From positions 52,672 through 116,671 of the forward strand of contig NZ_BMQL01000013.1 of assembly GCF_014648095.1 (NCBI RefSeq): a stretch of 64,000 bases of DNA, written 5' to 3'. The position numbers were made by a program, and so were the translations under genes. Positions within the stretch are counted from its first letter, which is position 1. The number at the start of each line of letters is the position of its first letter. This stretch comes from Deinococcus ruber (lineage in GTDB: Bacteria; Deinococcota; Deinococci; Deinococcales; Deinococcaceae). The notes beneath the pieces are model-generated. The model made no database searches. It was not told the DNA's origin and saw only the letters and a program-made list of their open reading frames with translations. Below, in pieces: positions 21,046 to 29,899 of this stretch.

Positions 21046-22734
21046 TCATACACACTGGAGTTCATTGGCACGGCTGGTGGCCCACGAACGGTAATTCCCA
21101 CTCAGAAAGTCGGGGGTGGGGAGTCCGCGCGCCAGCATTTCGCGCACGTCATACTGCCACTCTGCTGCGGGATCGAGCAGATACGCCCCACCGCCATCGG
21201 TCTGAACGCTTCCCTGCCAACCCAGGGCATTCCTCAGTCCACGCACCAGCGCTGAGAGGGCCTGCGCGTTACGCCGCTTCTGCCGCTCGTCACCCTCCGG
21301 ATACAACGCTTCGAGGATCACCTCTGTGGCTGCCCGCCCCCCAGATTCGAGCAGGAAGACCAGCAACTCACCGGGACGTCCAGCCGACGAAAGCGGCACG
21401 GCACGGCCATTGACCTTCACCAGCAGCGGCCCCAGAGCATACACTTCGACCTTCGTGCCAACCGTATACCCCAGCGGCACCGGGACGGCCTCCAGACCTG
21501 ACAGACCGAACAAGGCCGGAAAGCAACGCACTTCCTCACGTGCCCACAGGGTTTCTGGCCGCACCTGCACCAACAACGCCTTGGCCGCGTTCTCCCTCCC
21601 CTCCTGACGCGCCAGTTCTGCCCGGACAATGGTCACGCGTTCGCTGTCTTCTCTGGAGAGGGGACCTCCCCCCAGACGTGACAACGCGTCCCTTGCAGCG
21701 GCGTTGTTGCCCAGTTGGGCGTGACAGGCCGCAATGTCGGCATACACCCACGACGTCCCACGCTCGGCGTCCTGTGCGGTACACCGAGTCGCTGTCAGCA
21801 GGGCTTCGAGTGCCAGGTCAGGCTTGCCCATCAGGCGCTGGGTGTAGCCCAGTCCTCGCCAGGCCTGACGCTGATCACCTTGCTCGGTGGCCATCCGGAT
21901 GGCCCGCCGGAAGCTGGTCAGCGCCCGGTCCCATTCGCCGCGTGCCCGCCGGGCCGCCCCCAGCCCACACTCCGCCCACGGTCTGAACTGTGCCACATCC
22001 GGATGTTTCACAGCCTGCTCCAGTTCTAGAAAGTGATCTTCGGCTTCTGGCAGGGCAAAGCGCAGGCACGAAGACCCGAGGGCGTGCCGCAGCCAGGCGG
22101 AATAGTATCGGTCCGTCTCGAGCAGGGGGAGGGCCTGACGCCACGCGTTTCTGGCCTCCTTGTCATACCCCTGCCATTCCAGCAGGGTCCCTTCTTCGGT
22201 CCAGCACAGCCCTAAGGCGCGCCCTGTCAAAAAAGTCCGTGCCTGTATGAAACTCTCCTGCCAGCCGGTTTGACCTGTTCGGCACAGCGCTTGGGCCTGT
22301 GCACGCCAGCCGATGCCAGCCGCAAGGTCCGTCAATCCAGGGAGAACTGGGGTGAGGACATCCAGCGCCTGCTGATGCTGATCAGTCGCTGTCAGGGCCA
22401 GGGCCTGATACGCCACCAACGGCGACCAATCCACAGGTGATAACTGCTGCTCAGCCACAGCCACAAATTCAAGGAGAGCATCCGGCTGCCGCGTGGCCGA
22501 ATACAGACGCACACTCAACCACGCAGCAGCTGGATGTCCTGCTCGCTCCAAGACGGAAAACCGCTCAAAGAACGTCAGCCACCCTGCCTGGATCACGGTG
22601 GTCGGACCGTAGTTCAGCGCGTGACCCAGCGTTACACAAACATGCTCAAGGTCACCTGCTACCGTCAAGTGGTTGATGCCTGCCGAAAGATCATCGAAGA
22701 CTGGACTGACGGATGGCCGGTGACGCTGTGTCAT
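21046..22734 (-). CDS. TPR regulator with a C-terminal winged helix
   Basis: This 562-residue protein has helical TPR-type repeats across residues 1-410 (for example RARGEWDRALTSFRRAIRMA and MGKPDLALEALLTATRC). A C-terminal OmpR-like winged-helix domain follows, roughly residues 430-540 (VEVYALGPLLVKVNGRAVPL, then ELLVFLLESGG and ALSALVRGLRNALG). The order is the reverse of SARP regulators. TPR regulators of this build often sense peptides. A 52-residue secreted peptide is encoded just upstream on the same strand, making that peptide a candidate ligand. It precedes the WYL and cas genes. Confidence 0.85.
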   Translation of the reverse strand: MTQRHRPSVSPVFDDLSAGINHLTVAGDLEHVCVTLGHALNYGPTTVIQAGWLTFFERFSVLERAGHPAAAWLSVRLYSATRQPDALLEFVAVAEQQLSPVDWSPLVAYQALALTATDQHQQALDVLTPVLPGLTDLAAGIGWRAQAQALCRTGQTGWQESFIQARTFLTGRALGLCWTEEGTLLEWQGYDKEARNAWRQALPLLETDRYYSAWLRHALGSSCLRFALPEAEDHFLELEQAVKHPDVAQFRPWAECGLGAARRARGEWDRALTSFRRAIRMATEQGDQRQAWRGLGYTQRLMGKPDLALEALLTATRCTAQDAERGTSWVYADIAACHAQLGNNAAARDALSRLGGGPLSREDSERVTIVRAELARQEGRENAAKALLVQVRPETLWAREEVRCFPALFGLSGLEAVPVPLGYTVGTKVEVYALGPLLVKVNGRAVPLSSAGRPGELLVFLLESGGRAATEVILEALYPEGDERQKRRNAQALSALVRGLRNALGWQGSVQTDGGGAYLLDPAAEWQYDVREMLARGLPTPDFLSGNYRSWATSRANELQCV

Positions 22735-22778
22735 GGGCCCTCAGTGTAGAGGGCAATCAGAGGATGCCAAAGACAACA

Positions 22779-22806
22779 GGGAGTGGGCGACTGGCGCCCA
22801 ACTCCC
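22779..22806 (-). terminator. GC-rich hairpin between the peptide and TPR regulator genes
   Basis: GGGAGTGGGCG and CGCCCAACTCCC pair around a five-base loop, leaving one bulge. The hairpin lies between the stop of the peptide gene (22823) and the start of the TPR regulator (22734). There is no long T tract, so it may act as an attenuator or RNA-processing stem that lowers regulator expression relative to the peptide, rather than as a full terminator. Confidence 0.45.
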
Positions 22807-22822
22807 AGAACTTCATTCTAAT

Positions 22823-22981
22823 TCAGCCACCACCGGCATTAGGTTTGGCTCCGTCGTCCGCGACACGTACTCCTTGGACGACAAACTGTTTCGATACGGC
22901 CTGTTGCCCAGGCACGCCTGGTGTCAGCACCAGAGCAAGCACAACGGCAGTCAGGCAAACTACCTTCACGGTAGACTGCAT
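22823..22981 (-). CDS. Small secreted peptide, candidate pheromone precursor
   Basis: This 52-residue frame starts at ATG 22981 behind a perfect AGGAGGTCTT. It begins MQSTVK, then has a hydrophobic core (VVCLTAVVLALVL) and a possible signal-peptidase site after TPGVPG. The mature part would be about 26 residues, ending GAKPNAGGG. It lies directly upstream of the TPR/winged-helix regulator on the same strand. This resembles peptide-regulator pairs of the RRNPP kind, where an exported and processed peptide re-enters the cell and binds the TPR protein. The peptide frame is seen directly; the signalling role is inference. Confidence 0.6.
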   Translation of the reverse strand: MQSTVKVVCLTAVVLALVLTPGVPGQQAVSKQFVVQGVRVADDGAKPNAGGG

Positions 22982-23199
22982 AAGACCTCCTGAACGGGGG
23001 GCAGCGCGGTTCGTCTTGGCGGATGGGACCGCGCCTTCGTTTTGGGTATTGTTCCAATCACCTTGAGCAACTGGGAGTGCGTTACATCGGCATCACCTCC
23101 TGACACACAGCTTGAATCTCGACCACGTCAGAACGTGTCGCGCTGAATCCACACCTTGAAATCACATGTCACAACGCGCACACTGCCCTCGGTTCGCCG

Positions 23200-23267
23200 A
23201 GGAGCATGACAATTCAGCTCGATACTTGACAGGGGTCAAGCAGGGTTTTTTGTCGTGTTTCTGAAGT
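23200..23267 (+). promoter_or_regulatory. Leader of CRISPR array 2
   Basis: The last 37 bases (23231-23267) match the array 1 leader end: AGGGGTCAA, a six-base variable block, then TTTTTTGTCGTGTTTCTG plus AAGT. A GGAGCATGA motif at about 23202 also has a counterpart in the array 1 leader. An inverted repeat (CCTCGGTTCGCCGAGG) lies just upstream, near 23188-23203. The array is read on the plus strand. Between 22982 and 23187 no gene is seen except a start-stop ATGTAA on the minus strand after AGGAGGT near 23090. Confidence 0.75.
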
Positions 23268-26200
23268 CCGTTCCCCACAGGCGTGGGGGTGACCCGTGGG
23301 ACATCGACATCGACAAGGGACCGAACTACCGTTCCCCACAGGCGTGGGGGTGACCCGCGATTTACAACTCTCTCAGCATGACCGGTTGGCCGTTCCCCAC
23401 AGGCGTGGGGGTGACCCGCACTGGGAATCAATAAGTCAGCGAGAAGACAGCCGTTCCCCACAGGCGTGGGGGTGACCCGGCGGGCTGGGTGTGGCTGAGT
23501 TCTACCCAGTCCCGTTCCCCACAGGCGTGGGGGTGACCCGTGGGCGGGTGTAGGTGTGTGGGTAGAGCGTGGCCGTTCCCCACAGGCGTGGGGGTGACCC
23601 GGGTGGCAGAACTGGAGCGCCCCAGCGTCCTGCCCGTTCCCCACAGGCGTGGGGGTGACCCGTCCTACGGGATGACGTATTGGGCGTATCTGTGCCGTTC
23701 CCCACAGGCGTGGGGGTGACCCGGCGGCGGCGCTCCAGCCACGTCAGGCGGTGAGCCGTTCCCCACAGGCGTGGGGGTGACCCGGGCTGGCGTCAACTCC
23801 GGTATGCCGTGCTGTCCCGTTCCCCACAGGCGTGGGGGTGACCCGCTCTAACAACCCACCCCCGCACAATATCTGCCCCGTTCCCCACAGGCGTGGGGGT
23901 GACCCGTGATGATGATTAGTAATGTACGGCGTTTTTCCCGTTCCCCACAGGCGTGGGGGTGACCCGCCAGTGTTAGGCAAATCTCCTTCTGCGTTTCCCC
24001 GTTCCCCACAGGCGTGGGGGTGACCCGGCGTAGAAGGCTCCAACCTGCCCCTCAAAGTCCCGTTCCCCACAGGCGTGGGGGTGACCCGGTGCTGTAGACA
24101 ACTGGGGGAGCCGGGAGCGGCCGTTCCCCACAGGCGTGGGGGTGACCCGGTGCCGCTGCCGATGCTGCTGCCCGCCTGAAGCCGTTCCCCACAGGCGTGG
24201 GGGTGACCCGTGCAAATGGGCGCACGGCCAGGGGTTTTTAGGCCGTTCCCCACAGGCGTGGGGGTGACCCGCCCCTTCGCTTGTCATGGCGGGAAAGGGG
24301 CTTCCGTTCCCCACAGGCGTGGGGGTGACCCGAGGGGTAGATGCTGAGTAACTTTAGCTTCGTCCCGTTCCCCACAGGCGTGGGGGTGACCCGCGCTCGG
24401 CGTAGATTTGGGCCTCATTAAAGAGCCGTTCCCCACAGGCGTGGGGGTGACCCGCGGGTGAAGAGGTGGTCATTTACGCATCTCATCCGTTCCCCACAGG
24501 CGTGGGGGTGACCCGTGGCCACCAACGCGCCGAAGGGCGTCTGGAAGCCGTTCCCCACAGGCGTGGGGGTGACCCGCATGTAAGCGCAATGCTCTAACGT
24601 TAATGCGGCCGTTCCCCACAGGCGTGGGGGTGACCCGTACGCGCCCATAGCGGTTGCCACGGCGGGCAGCCGTTCCCCACAGGCGTGGGGGTGACCCGTA
24701 CGCGAGTCGCGAGTGCGGTGCTGTTGGTGGCCTGCCCCCGTTCCCCACAGGCGTGGGGGTGACCCGGGTAGCCCACTTTCAGACCTGAAAGAGCGCCCCC
24801 GTTCCCCACAGGCGTGGGGGTGACCCGGAAGCGAAGAAGCCATGCCGTAAGCAGCGTCACCGTTCCCCGCAGGCGTGGGGGTGACCCAGTCACTTCTACC
24901 AGCCATTCAGACTGTGCAGCCCGTTCCCCACAGGCGTGGGGGTGACCCGCGTGGGCAGCTTCACGCCGAAGCCCGGCATGGCCGTTCCCCACAGGCGTGG
25001 GGGTGACCCGTTCCTCGACGAGTACACCCCGCCTACCCCCAACCGTTCCCCACAGGCGTGGGGGTGACCCGTCCAACAAGGCTCGTCTCGCTGCCGCTGG
25101 TGGCCGTTCCCCACAGGCGTGGGGGTGACCCGCGAGAGATGACCAGAACGGCTATAACGTCTCTCCGTTCCCCACAGGCGTGGGGGTGACCCGGTGAGCG
25201 CAAACATGAACACTGGGCGTTTTCACCGTTCCCCACAGGCGTGGGGGTGACCCGGGTCGATGCCGCTAACAACGCATCTTTCCCACCCGTTCCCCACAGG
25301 CGTGGGGGTGACCCGTTCCTGCGTGCTGTCCCCTACAGCACTTGGCGCCGTTCCCCACAGGCGTGGGGGTGACCCGGAGCTGCACGAGATCAGCAGGCAT
25401 CAGATACGCCGTTCCCCACAGGCGTGGGGGTGACCCGAAGAACGCCAGGACGGGAAGCACCGCGAGCACCCGTTCCCCACAGGCGTGGGGGTGACCCGAG
25501 AAATCAGCCAGCTTGTTATTAAAAATGTAGCCGTTCCCCACAGGCGTGGGGGTGACCCGTATCGTCAAAAAATCCGGGGCGGTTCGCGCTACCGTTCCCC
25601 ACAGGCGTGGGGGTGACCCGATCACAGAGGAAGTTTGGCGTGCTGCCAGTGGCCGTTCCCCACAGGCGTGGGGGTGACCCGCTGTGGCTCGGCACCAGCG
25701 CCCTGGCCGACGTCCGTTCCCCACAGGCGTGGTGGTGACCCGTGATTGCGGCGGCATAATGGCTAAGTTCGCAGCCGTTCCCCACAGGCGTGGGGGTGAC
25801 CCGCTGCCAGTGTTCCCGCTTCTTCTCCCTGATGTCCGTTCCCCACAGGCGTGGGGGTGACCCGTTAGACCTGGCTGTAGATGTCCAGCGGCCTGACCGT
25901 TCCCCACAGGCGTGGGGGTGACCCGGAACGTGGGGAAGCTGCAAAGCGTCCCAGCCGCCGTTCCCCACAGGCGTGGGGGTGACCCGCATGCAGGCCTTTA
26001 TTTGAAATCTCATTAGGACCGTTCCCCACAGGCGTGGGGGTGACCCGAACCTCACGCTGGACGGCGCGAAGGCGATCTACCGTTCCCCACAGGCGTGGGG
26101 GTGACCCGTAGAGGGAGAAGAAGACGGGAGTACAACCAGGCCGTTCCCCACAGGCGTGGGGGTGACCCGAAGTCCTTTAAACCACGCGACCAGTACAATG

Positions 26201-27450
26201 CCCGTTCCCCACAGGCGTGGGGGTGACCCGAACTGGAAGCGGAGCGCGGCCCGGTGTTCTGGCCGTTCCCCACAGGCGTGGGGGTGACCCGTGGCACCCC
26301 AGCGTGTTCGGCGCGATCCCCAACCGTTCCCCACAGGCGTGGGGGTGACCCGTCAGTTGTGACGCCGTGCCAGCCGAGGGCGAGCCGTTCCCCACAGGCG
26401 TGGGGGTGACCCGGTCTACCGCCCACGGACTACCCCGGCGCAGACCCGTTCCCCACAGGCGTGGGGGTGACCCGGGCACTCCACAGAATCTGAAGCAGGG
26501 GAATGACCGTTCCCCACAGGCGTGGGGGTGACCCGGCGCAGGCGAGGCAGCAGCCGAGTACCTGAAAGCCGTTCCCCACAGGCGTGGGGGTGACCCGACT
26601 TGAGAGCGGCACGGCCTGTCTGTGAGCGGCCGTTCCCCACAGGCGTGGGGGTGACCCGTGGCCTGGACGGGCGCTCAGGCCATCTGGAAGCCGTTCCCCA
26701 CAGGCGTGGGGGTGACCCGATGATCACTGCATAGGGAAAAGGCGCGTTCTCCCGTTCCCCACAGGCGTGGGGGTGACCCGGGGGCGGGCAGCTTCTGCGG
26801 CTCCAGGATGAACCGTTCCCCACAGGCGTGGGGGTGACCCGGACTATAAAAACCTGCTGTCTGACATCACCGCCCGTTCCCCACAGGCGTGGGGGTGACC
26901 CGAAAGAATTCGGCTTCGTCACAGATTCGCTTCCCCGTTCCCCACAGGCGTGGGGGTGACCCGGCGTTCAACGAGCAGATCAACAAGACCCTGACCCGTT
27001 CCCCACAGGCGTGGGGGTGACCCGCGTTGACCGAAGCTGCCGGAATCGGGCTGGGCCCGTTCCCCACAGGCGTGGGGGTGACCCGGCCGCTGACGCTATG
27101 CAGGCCCGCAAAGATGCCCGTTCCCCACAGGCGTGGGGGTGACCCGCCGGGGACTTCGTGAACCTGCGCTCAGAGGAGCCGTTCCCCACAGGCGTGGGGG
27201 TGACCCGCGTACATCAACGACGAGCTGGGCGATTTCGTCCCGTTCCCCACAGGCGTGGGGGTGACCCGAACATGACACAGAACAGCGCACAGAACAGCAC
27301 CCGTTCCCCACAGGCGTGGGGGTGACCCGTCTACAAGGTTAGACCCGCCCGCATTAATGATCCGTTCCCCACAGGCGTGGGGGTGATCCGAGTCCACAAC
27401 CCTATTCACCAGTTTCAACCGCGTGCTCCCCACGCTCGTGGGGTAATCCG
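23268..27450 (+). CRISPR. Type I-E CRISPR array 2, about 69 repeats
   Basis: A 29-base repeat recurs every 61 bases from 23268, with 32-base spacers. It begins CCGTTCCCCACAGG and ends GGGGGTGACCCG. It shares the central hairpin with array 1 but differs at the first three bases and in the tail (GACCCG against GGTCCG). The penultimate repeat has GATCCG. The terminal repeat (27423-27450) is 28 bases, beginning GTGCTCCCCACGC and ending GGGGTAATCCG, so this is the old end. One spacer (24699-24737) is 39 bases. The direction is opposite to array 1 and away from the cas genes. Confidence 0.98.
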
Positions 27451-27462
27451 TATGCCGTGCAA

Positions 27463-27753
27463 CTACCGCTGTTCAGTCCTTGCTAGGCAGCGCAGGGCCT
27501 CCAGCGCCAGTTCGATGCCGGGATACTTCTCGCGCACGCTGCTGCGTAGGACGTAGCTGCCCCGGTCATTCTTCCAGACCAGATGCCCCTCGTTCTCGAA
27601 GTGGAGTGGCCGCTGCGCCCCGGTCTGGTCGGAAGCGGTCACCCAGGCGCGGGGCCTGACGGACTTGGAGGTGGCTGCGGAAAGATCTAGAAGATACGAG
27701 AGGTGAGGAGTCTTTTTTACTTGCACTGCCATTCCGAGCACAAAAAAGCCCAC
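27463..27753 (-). pseudogene. 3' fragment paralogous to the 40209-41858 gene
   Basis: A 96-residue frame whose last 52 residues (for example HLVWKNDRGSYVLRSS and REKYPGIELALEALRCLA) almost match the end of the 549-residue protein at 40209-41858. Its first part (VRPRAWVTASDQTGA) is shared with the relic at 5470-5715 and not with the long protein. There is no clear ribosome site. It is best read as a truncated duplicate at the border of the CRISPR cassette, although expression of a short protein is possible. Confidence 0.55.
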
Positions 27754-27786
27754 GTCTTGCGGGCGAGACAGCCGTTTTCCTGATTC

Positions 27787-27903
27787 CTATTGATACCTGC
27801 ATAAATCGGTCACACCTGGCTTCCAGAGCATGAGCCTAGTGGCAAGCTCCCGCTCCAGGCTATGGCCCAGTTACCTGTCCCCAACTTATGCAGGTATCAA
27901 TAG
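27787..27903. mobile_element. 117-bp element with perfect 18-base terminal inverted repeats
   Basis: The left end CTATTGATACCTGCATAA (27787-27804) is the exact reverse complement of the right end (27886-27903). The interior has no coding capacity. Comparison with 5615-5705 shows it interrupts otherwise matching sequence, so it inserted there. Its inner right arm (ACCTGTCCCCAACTTATG) resembles both ends of the 1-kb element at 32667-33669, so it is probably a small non-autonomous relative of that element. No target duplication is obvious. Confidence 0.75.
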
Positions 27904-28098
27904 CATACGTTGTGGAGAGTAATTCAGTTTCTCCGATTTGATCCTCAACGTCAAGAGAGCAGAGGACATGGCCTGATCGGTGATGTAACAGTAGAGCTGC
28001 GTCCGCCATCGCCACAGTTTGTTACACTGGAAGTGCTCCATCCGTTAAGGCCCTAGCTTGACCACCGGAAACGTGTAGGTCTTTCTGAAGGAACGCAG

Positions 28099-29178
28099 AT
28101 GCCTAAAAACCTGATTGTGAGTCTGGATGGCACGTGGAATAGCGTGGACGAATCTGGTGATCGCCCGACCAACGCTGCGCTGATCGCACTTCAGTTTGTG
28201 TCCAATAGAAATCAAGTCATTTTCTATCGTCCAGGACTTGGGGCCGGAGTTATGGGAATGGGCAGCAAGATGCTCCAGGGAGCGACTGGGTATGGGATTT
28301 TTGAATCCGTGCGAGACAGCTTCCGTTTCTTATCGGTAAACTACGCTCCCAACGATAAGATCTTCATTTTTGGCTTCAGTCGAGGTGCATACGCAGCCCG
28401 ACACCTTGCTGGAATGATCTCAAAGTTCGGACTAGATCATCAGGCCTATTCCGCAACCCATGGGAAATACGTGGCTTACATCGATAGCATCAGAACACAG
28501 CAGCTGTCTGATGTTAACCGGCAAGACATTGAGTTCCTGGGCTTATTCGATTGTGTTCCTGGAAATTACCTTATAAATACTCTTCAGCGCGACTGGTTAT
28601 TCAACAGCACGGCGCTGGAGCCGGGGATACGCAATTTCCGGCAGGCACTGTCCATTGACGAGCGTCGGTTCTCGTTTATGCCTCTCGTCTTTCGTGATTC
28701 CCCTGGTCGCCATGACTCCTTTAAACAGATCTGGTTTGAGGGCTATCATGGTGATGTTGGCGGGGGAGCCGAAGCACACGACTCTAGTTCTGGCTCGGGC
28801 AAAAGCCAAGTGCTTGCGGACGTTCCTTTGTTATGGATGCTCTCTGAGGCGCACGCTTTAGGACTAAAAATCAGCGCCCAGCGATTTAATCATACATATA
28901 TCAACACTATACTAGAAGGTAAAAAGCACTCATCGGACTATCCACAAACACGACTCATTCATTACGATCGTCGCAAATCATACAAAATTGATATCAATGA
29001 AGCTAAAAAAGAACGAGACTCCGAGTCCTTTATAAAAGATTATTTGCAGCGTGGTGTTTGTCCGTTATGTAGGGATGCGCTTGACACTGCAATTTATTGC
29101 AGAGGGTATCCAGAAAATAGGGTGACTGCTCAGCACGACCCCCAATATAGTGACTGGAAGACATTCAAGAAGTACTGA
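28099..29178 (+). CDS. DUF2235 alpha/beta-hydrolase
   Basis: This 359-residue protein opens NLIVSLDGTWNSVDE, followed by the nucleophile elbow FGFSRGAYAARHLAGM (GxSxG-type, Ser near residue 99), LGLFDCVPGN and the late WFEGYHGDVGGG containing a candidate catalytic His. These are the DUF2235 signatures, a family that includes phospholipase-like T6SS effectors. No secretion genes are nearby, so here it may be a defence effector acting on membranes. Start ATG 28099 follows AAGGAAC. The last third is AT-rich with DUF-unassigned sequence and a CPLC motif, possibly a swapped C-terminus. Confidence 0.85.
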   Translation: MPKNLIVSLDGTWNSVDESGDRPTNAALIALQFVSNRNQVIFYRPGLGAGVMGMGSKMLQGATGYGIFESVRDSFRFLSVNYAPNDKIFIFGFSRGAYAARHLAGMISKFGLDHQAYSATHGKYVAYIDSIRTQQLSDVNRQDIEFLGLFDCVPGNYLINTLQRDWLFNSTALEPGIRNFRQALSIDERRFSFMPLVFRDSPGRHDSFKQIWFEGYHGDVGGGAEAHDSSSGSGKSQVLADVPLLWMLSEAHALGLKISAQRFNHTYINTILEGKKHSSDYPQTRLIHYDRRKSYKIDINEAKKERDSESFIKDYLQRGVCPLCRDALDTAIYCRGYPENRVTAQHDPQYSDWKTFKKY

Positions 29179-29366
29179 TGACCGCACAATTTGGAAACGG
29201 TTAACCTGGAGCTATGAGCCAGACTTGGCAAATTAGCCAAATAACCCAATCACAGTTACAAAAGCGGCGATTGTTTGCAAAATTTCTACAGAGACGTTGG
29301 ATCCTGTACGGCCAGCCGAAATCGCGGCTTAAGTTCCAGTACATATCTTTCCAAGTACCAGCCCCA

Positions 29367-29762
29367 TTAGGGGAACACGTAAGCAATACAAAGCTCAGTG
29401 TTGTTTTTGTCTATCTCGTAGGTATAGACAAACATTTTTATACTACCATCAAAATCATTTAGATGATACAAATTATACCCCTGACCTAGGGGTTTGATAT
29501 CATCACCTGATACACCTTTTAATAAAGTGTTTGTCTTCACCCAAGCAAAATACGACGGTAGGGGAATCTTGTAATCACCAAGAATTTTCAGGAGAGGGTT
29601 AGCAAAGCTAATCATCTTACAAAGGATGTTTTCTTTAGAGGAGAACTGTTGTAGACCAGCGATAGATGCGCTCAACTGTTCTACAGTTTGTGCTCCTGCG
29701 AAAGAGAAGGACGCGAGTGTTACGGCAACCAAGAGTACTTTTCTCACCCACTTAAGGTACAT
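29367..29762 (-). CDS. Small secreted protein of unknown function
   Basis: A 131-residue frame with a strong signal peptide (VRKVLLVAVTLASFSFAGAQ). The mature part is about 105 residues with two Cys (ILCKMIS and ELCIAY) that could pair. The start may be ATG 29762 or an internal GTG six codons later; neither has a good ribosome site. It is convergent with the DUF2235 gene and AT-rich compared with its surroundings. The 188 bases between the two genes hold no supported gene. No family is recognised. Confidence 0.55.
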   Translation of the reverse strand: MYLKWVRKVLLVAVTLASFSFAGAQTVEQLSASIAGLQQFSSKENILCKMISFANPLLKILGDYKIPLPSYFAWVKTNTLLKGVSGDDIKPLGQGYNLYHLNDFDGSIKMFVYTYEIDKNNTELCIAYVFP

Positions 29763-29899
29763 CCGAAGCGACTACTCAGCGCAGGCGAAGACGCTGAACA
29801 GGCACCAGTAGCCGCTCGATTTTGGTCGGCTTCGTCAAGTGACGTCAGCCGCGCGACATTTTCGTCTCGGTGGCCCCGCGCTTCCTCTACAGTAACGCA

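Noticed and set aside
23085..23100. AGGAGGT followed by ATG TAA upstream of the peptide gene, as a start-stop regulatory element
   Set aside because: The motif is present but too short to separate from chance, so it is noted only within the leader 2 entry.
23162..27433. Long minus-strand frames across array 2 (repeating HPHACGER and SPPRLWGT)
   Set aside because: Same cause as in array 1: the repeat has no stop in these frames. No ribosome sites or family matches.
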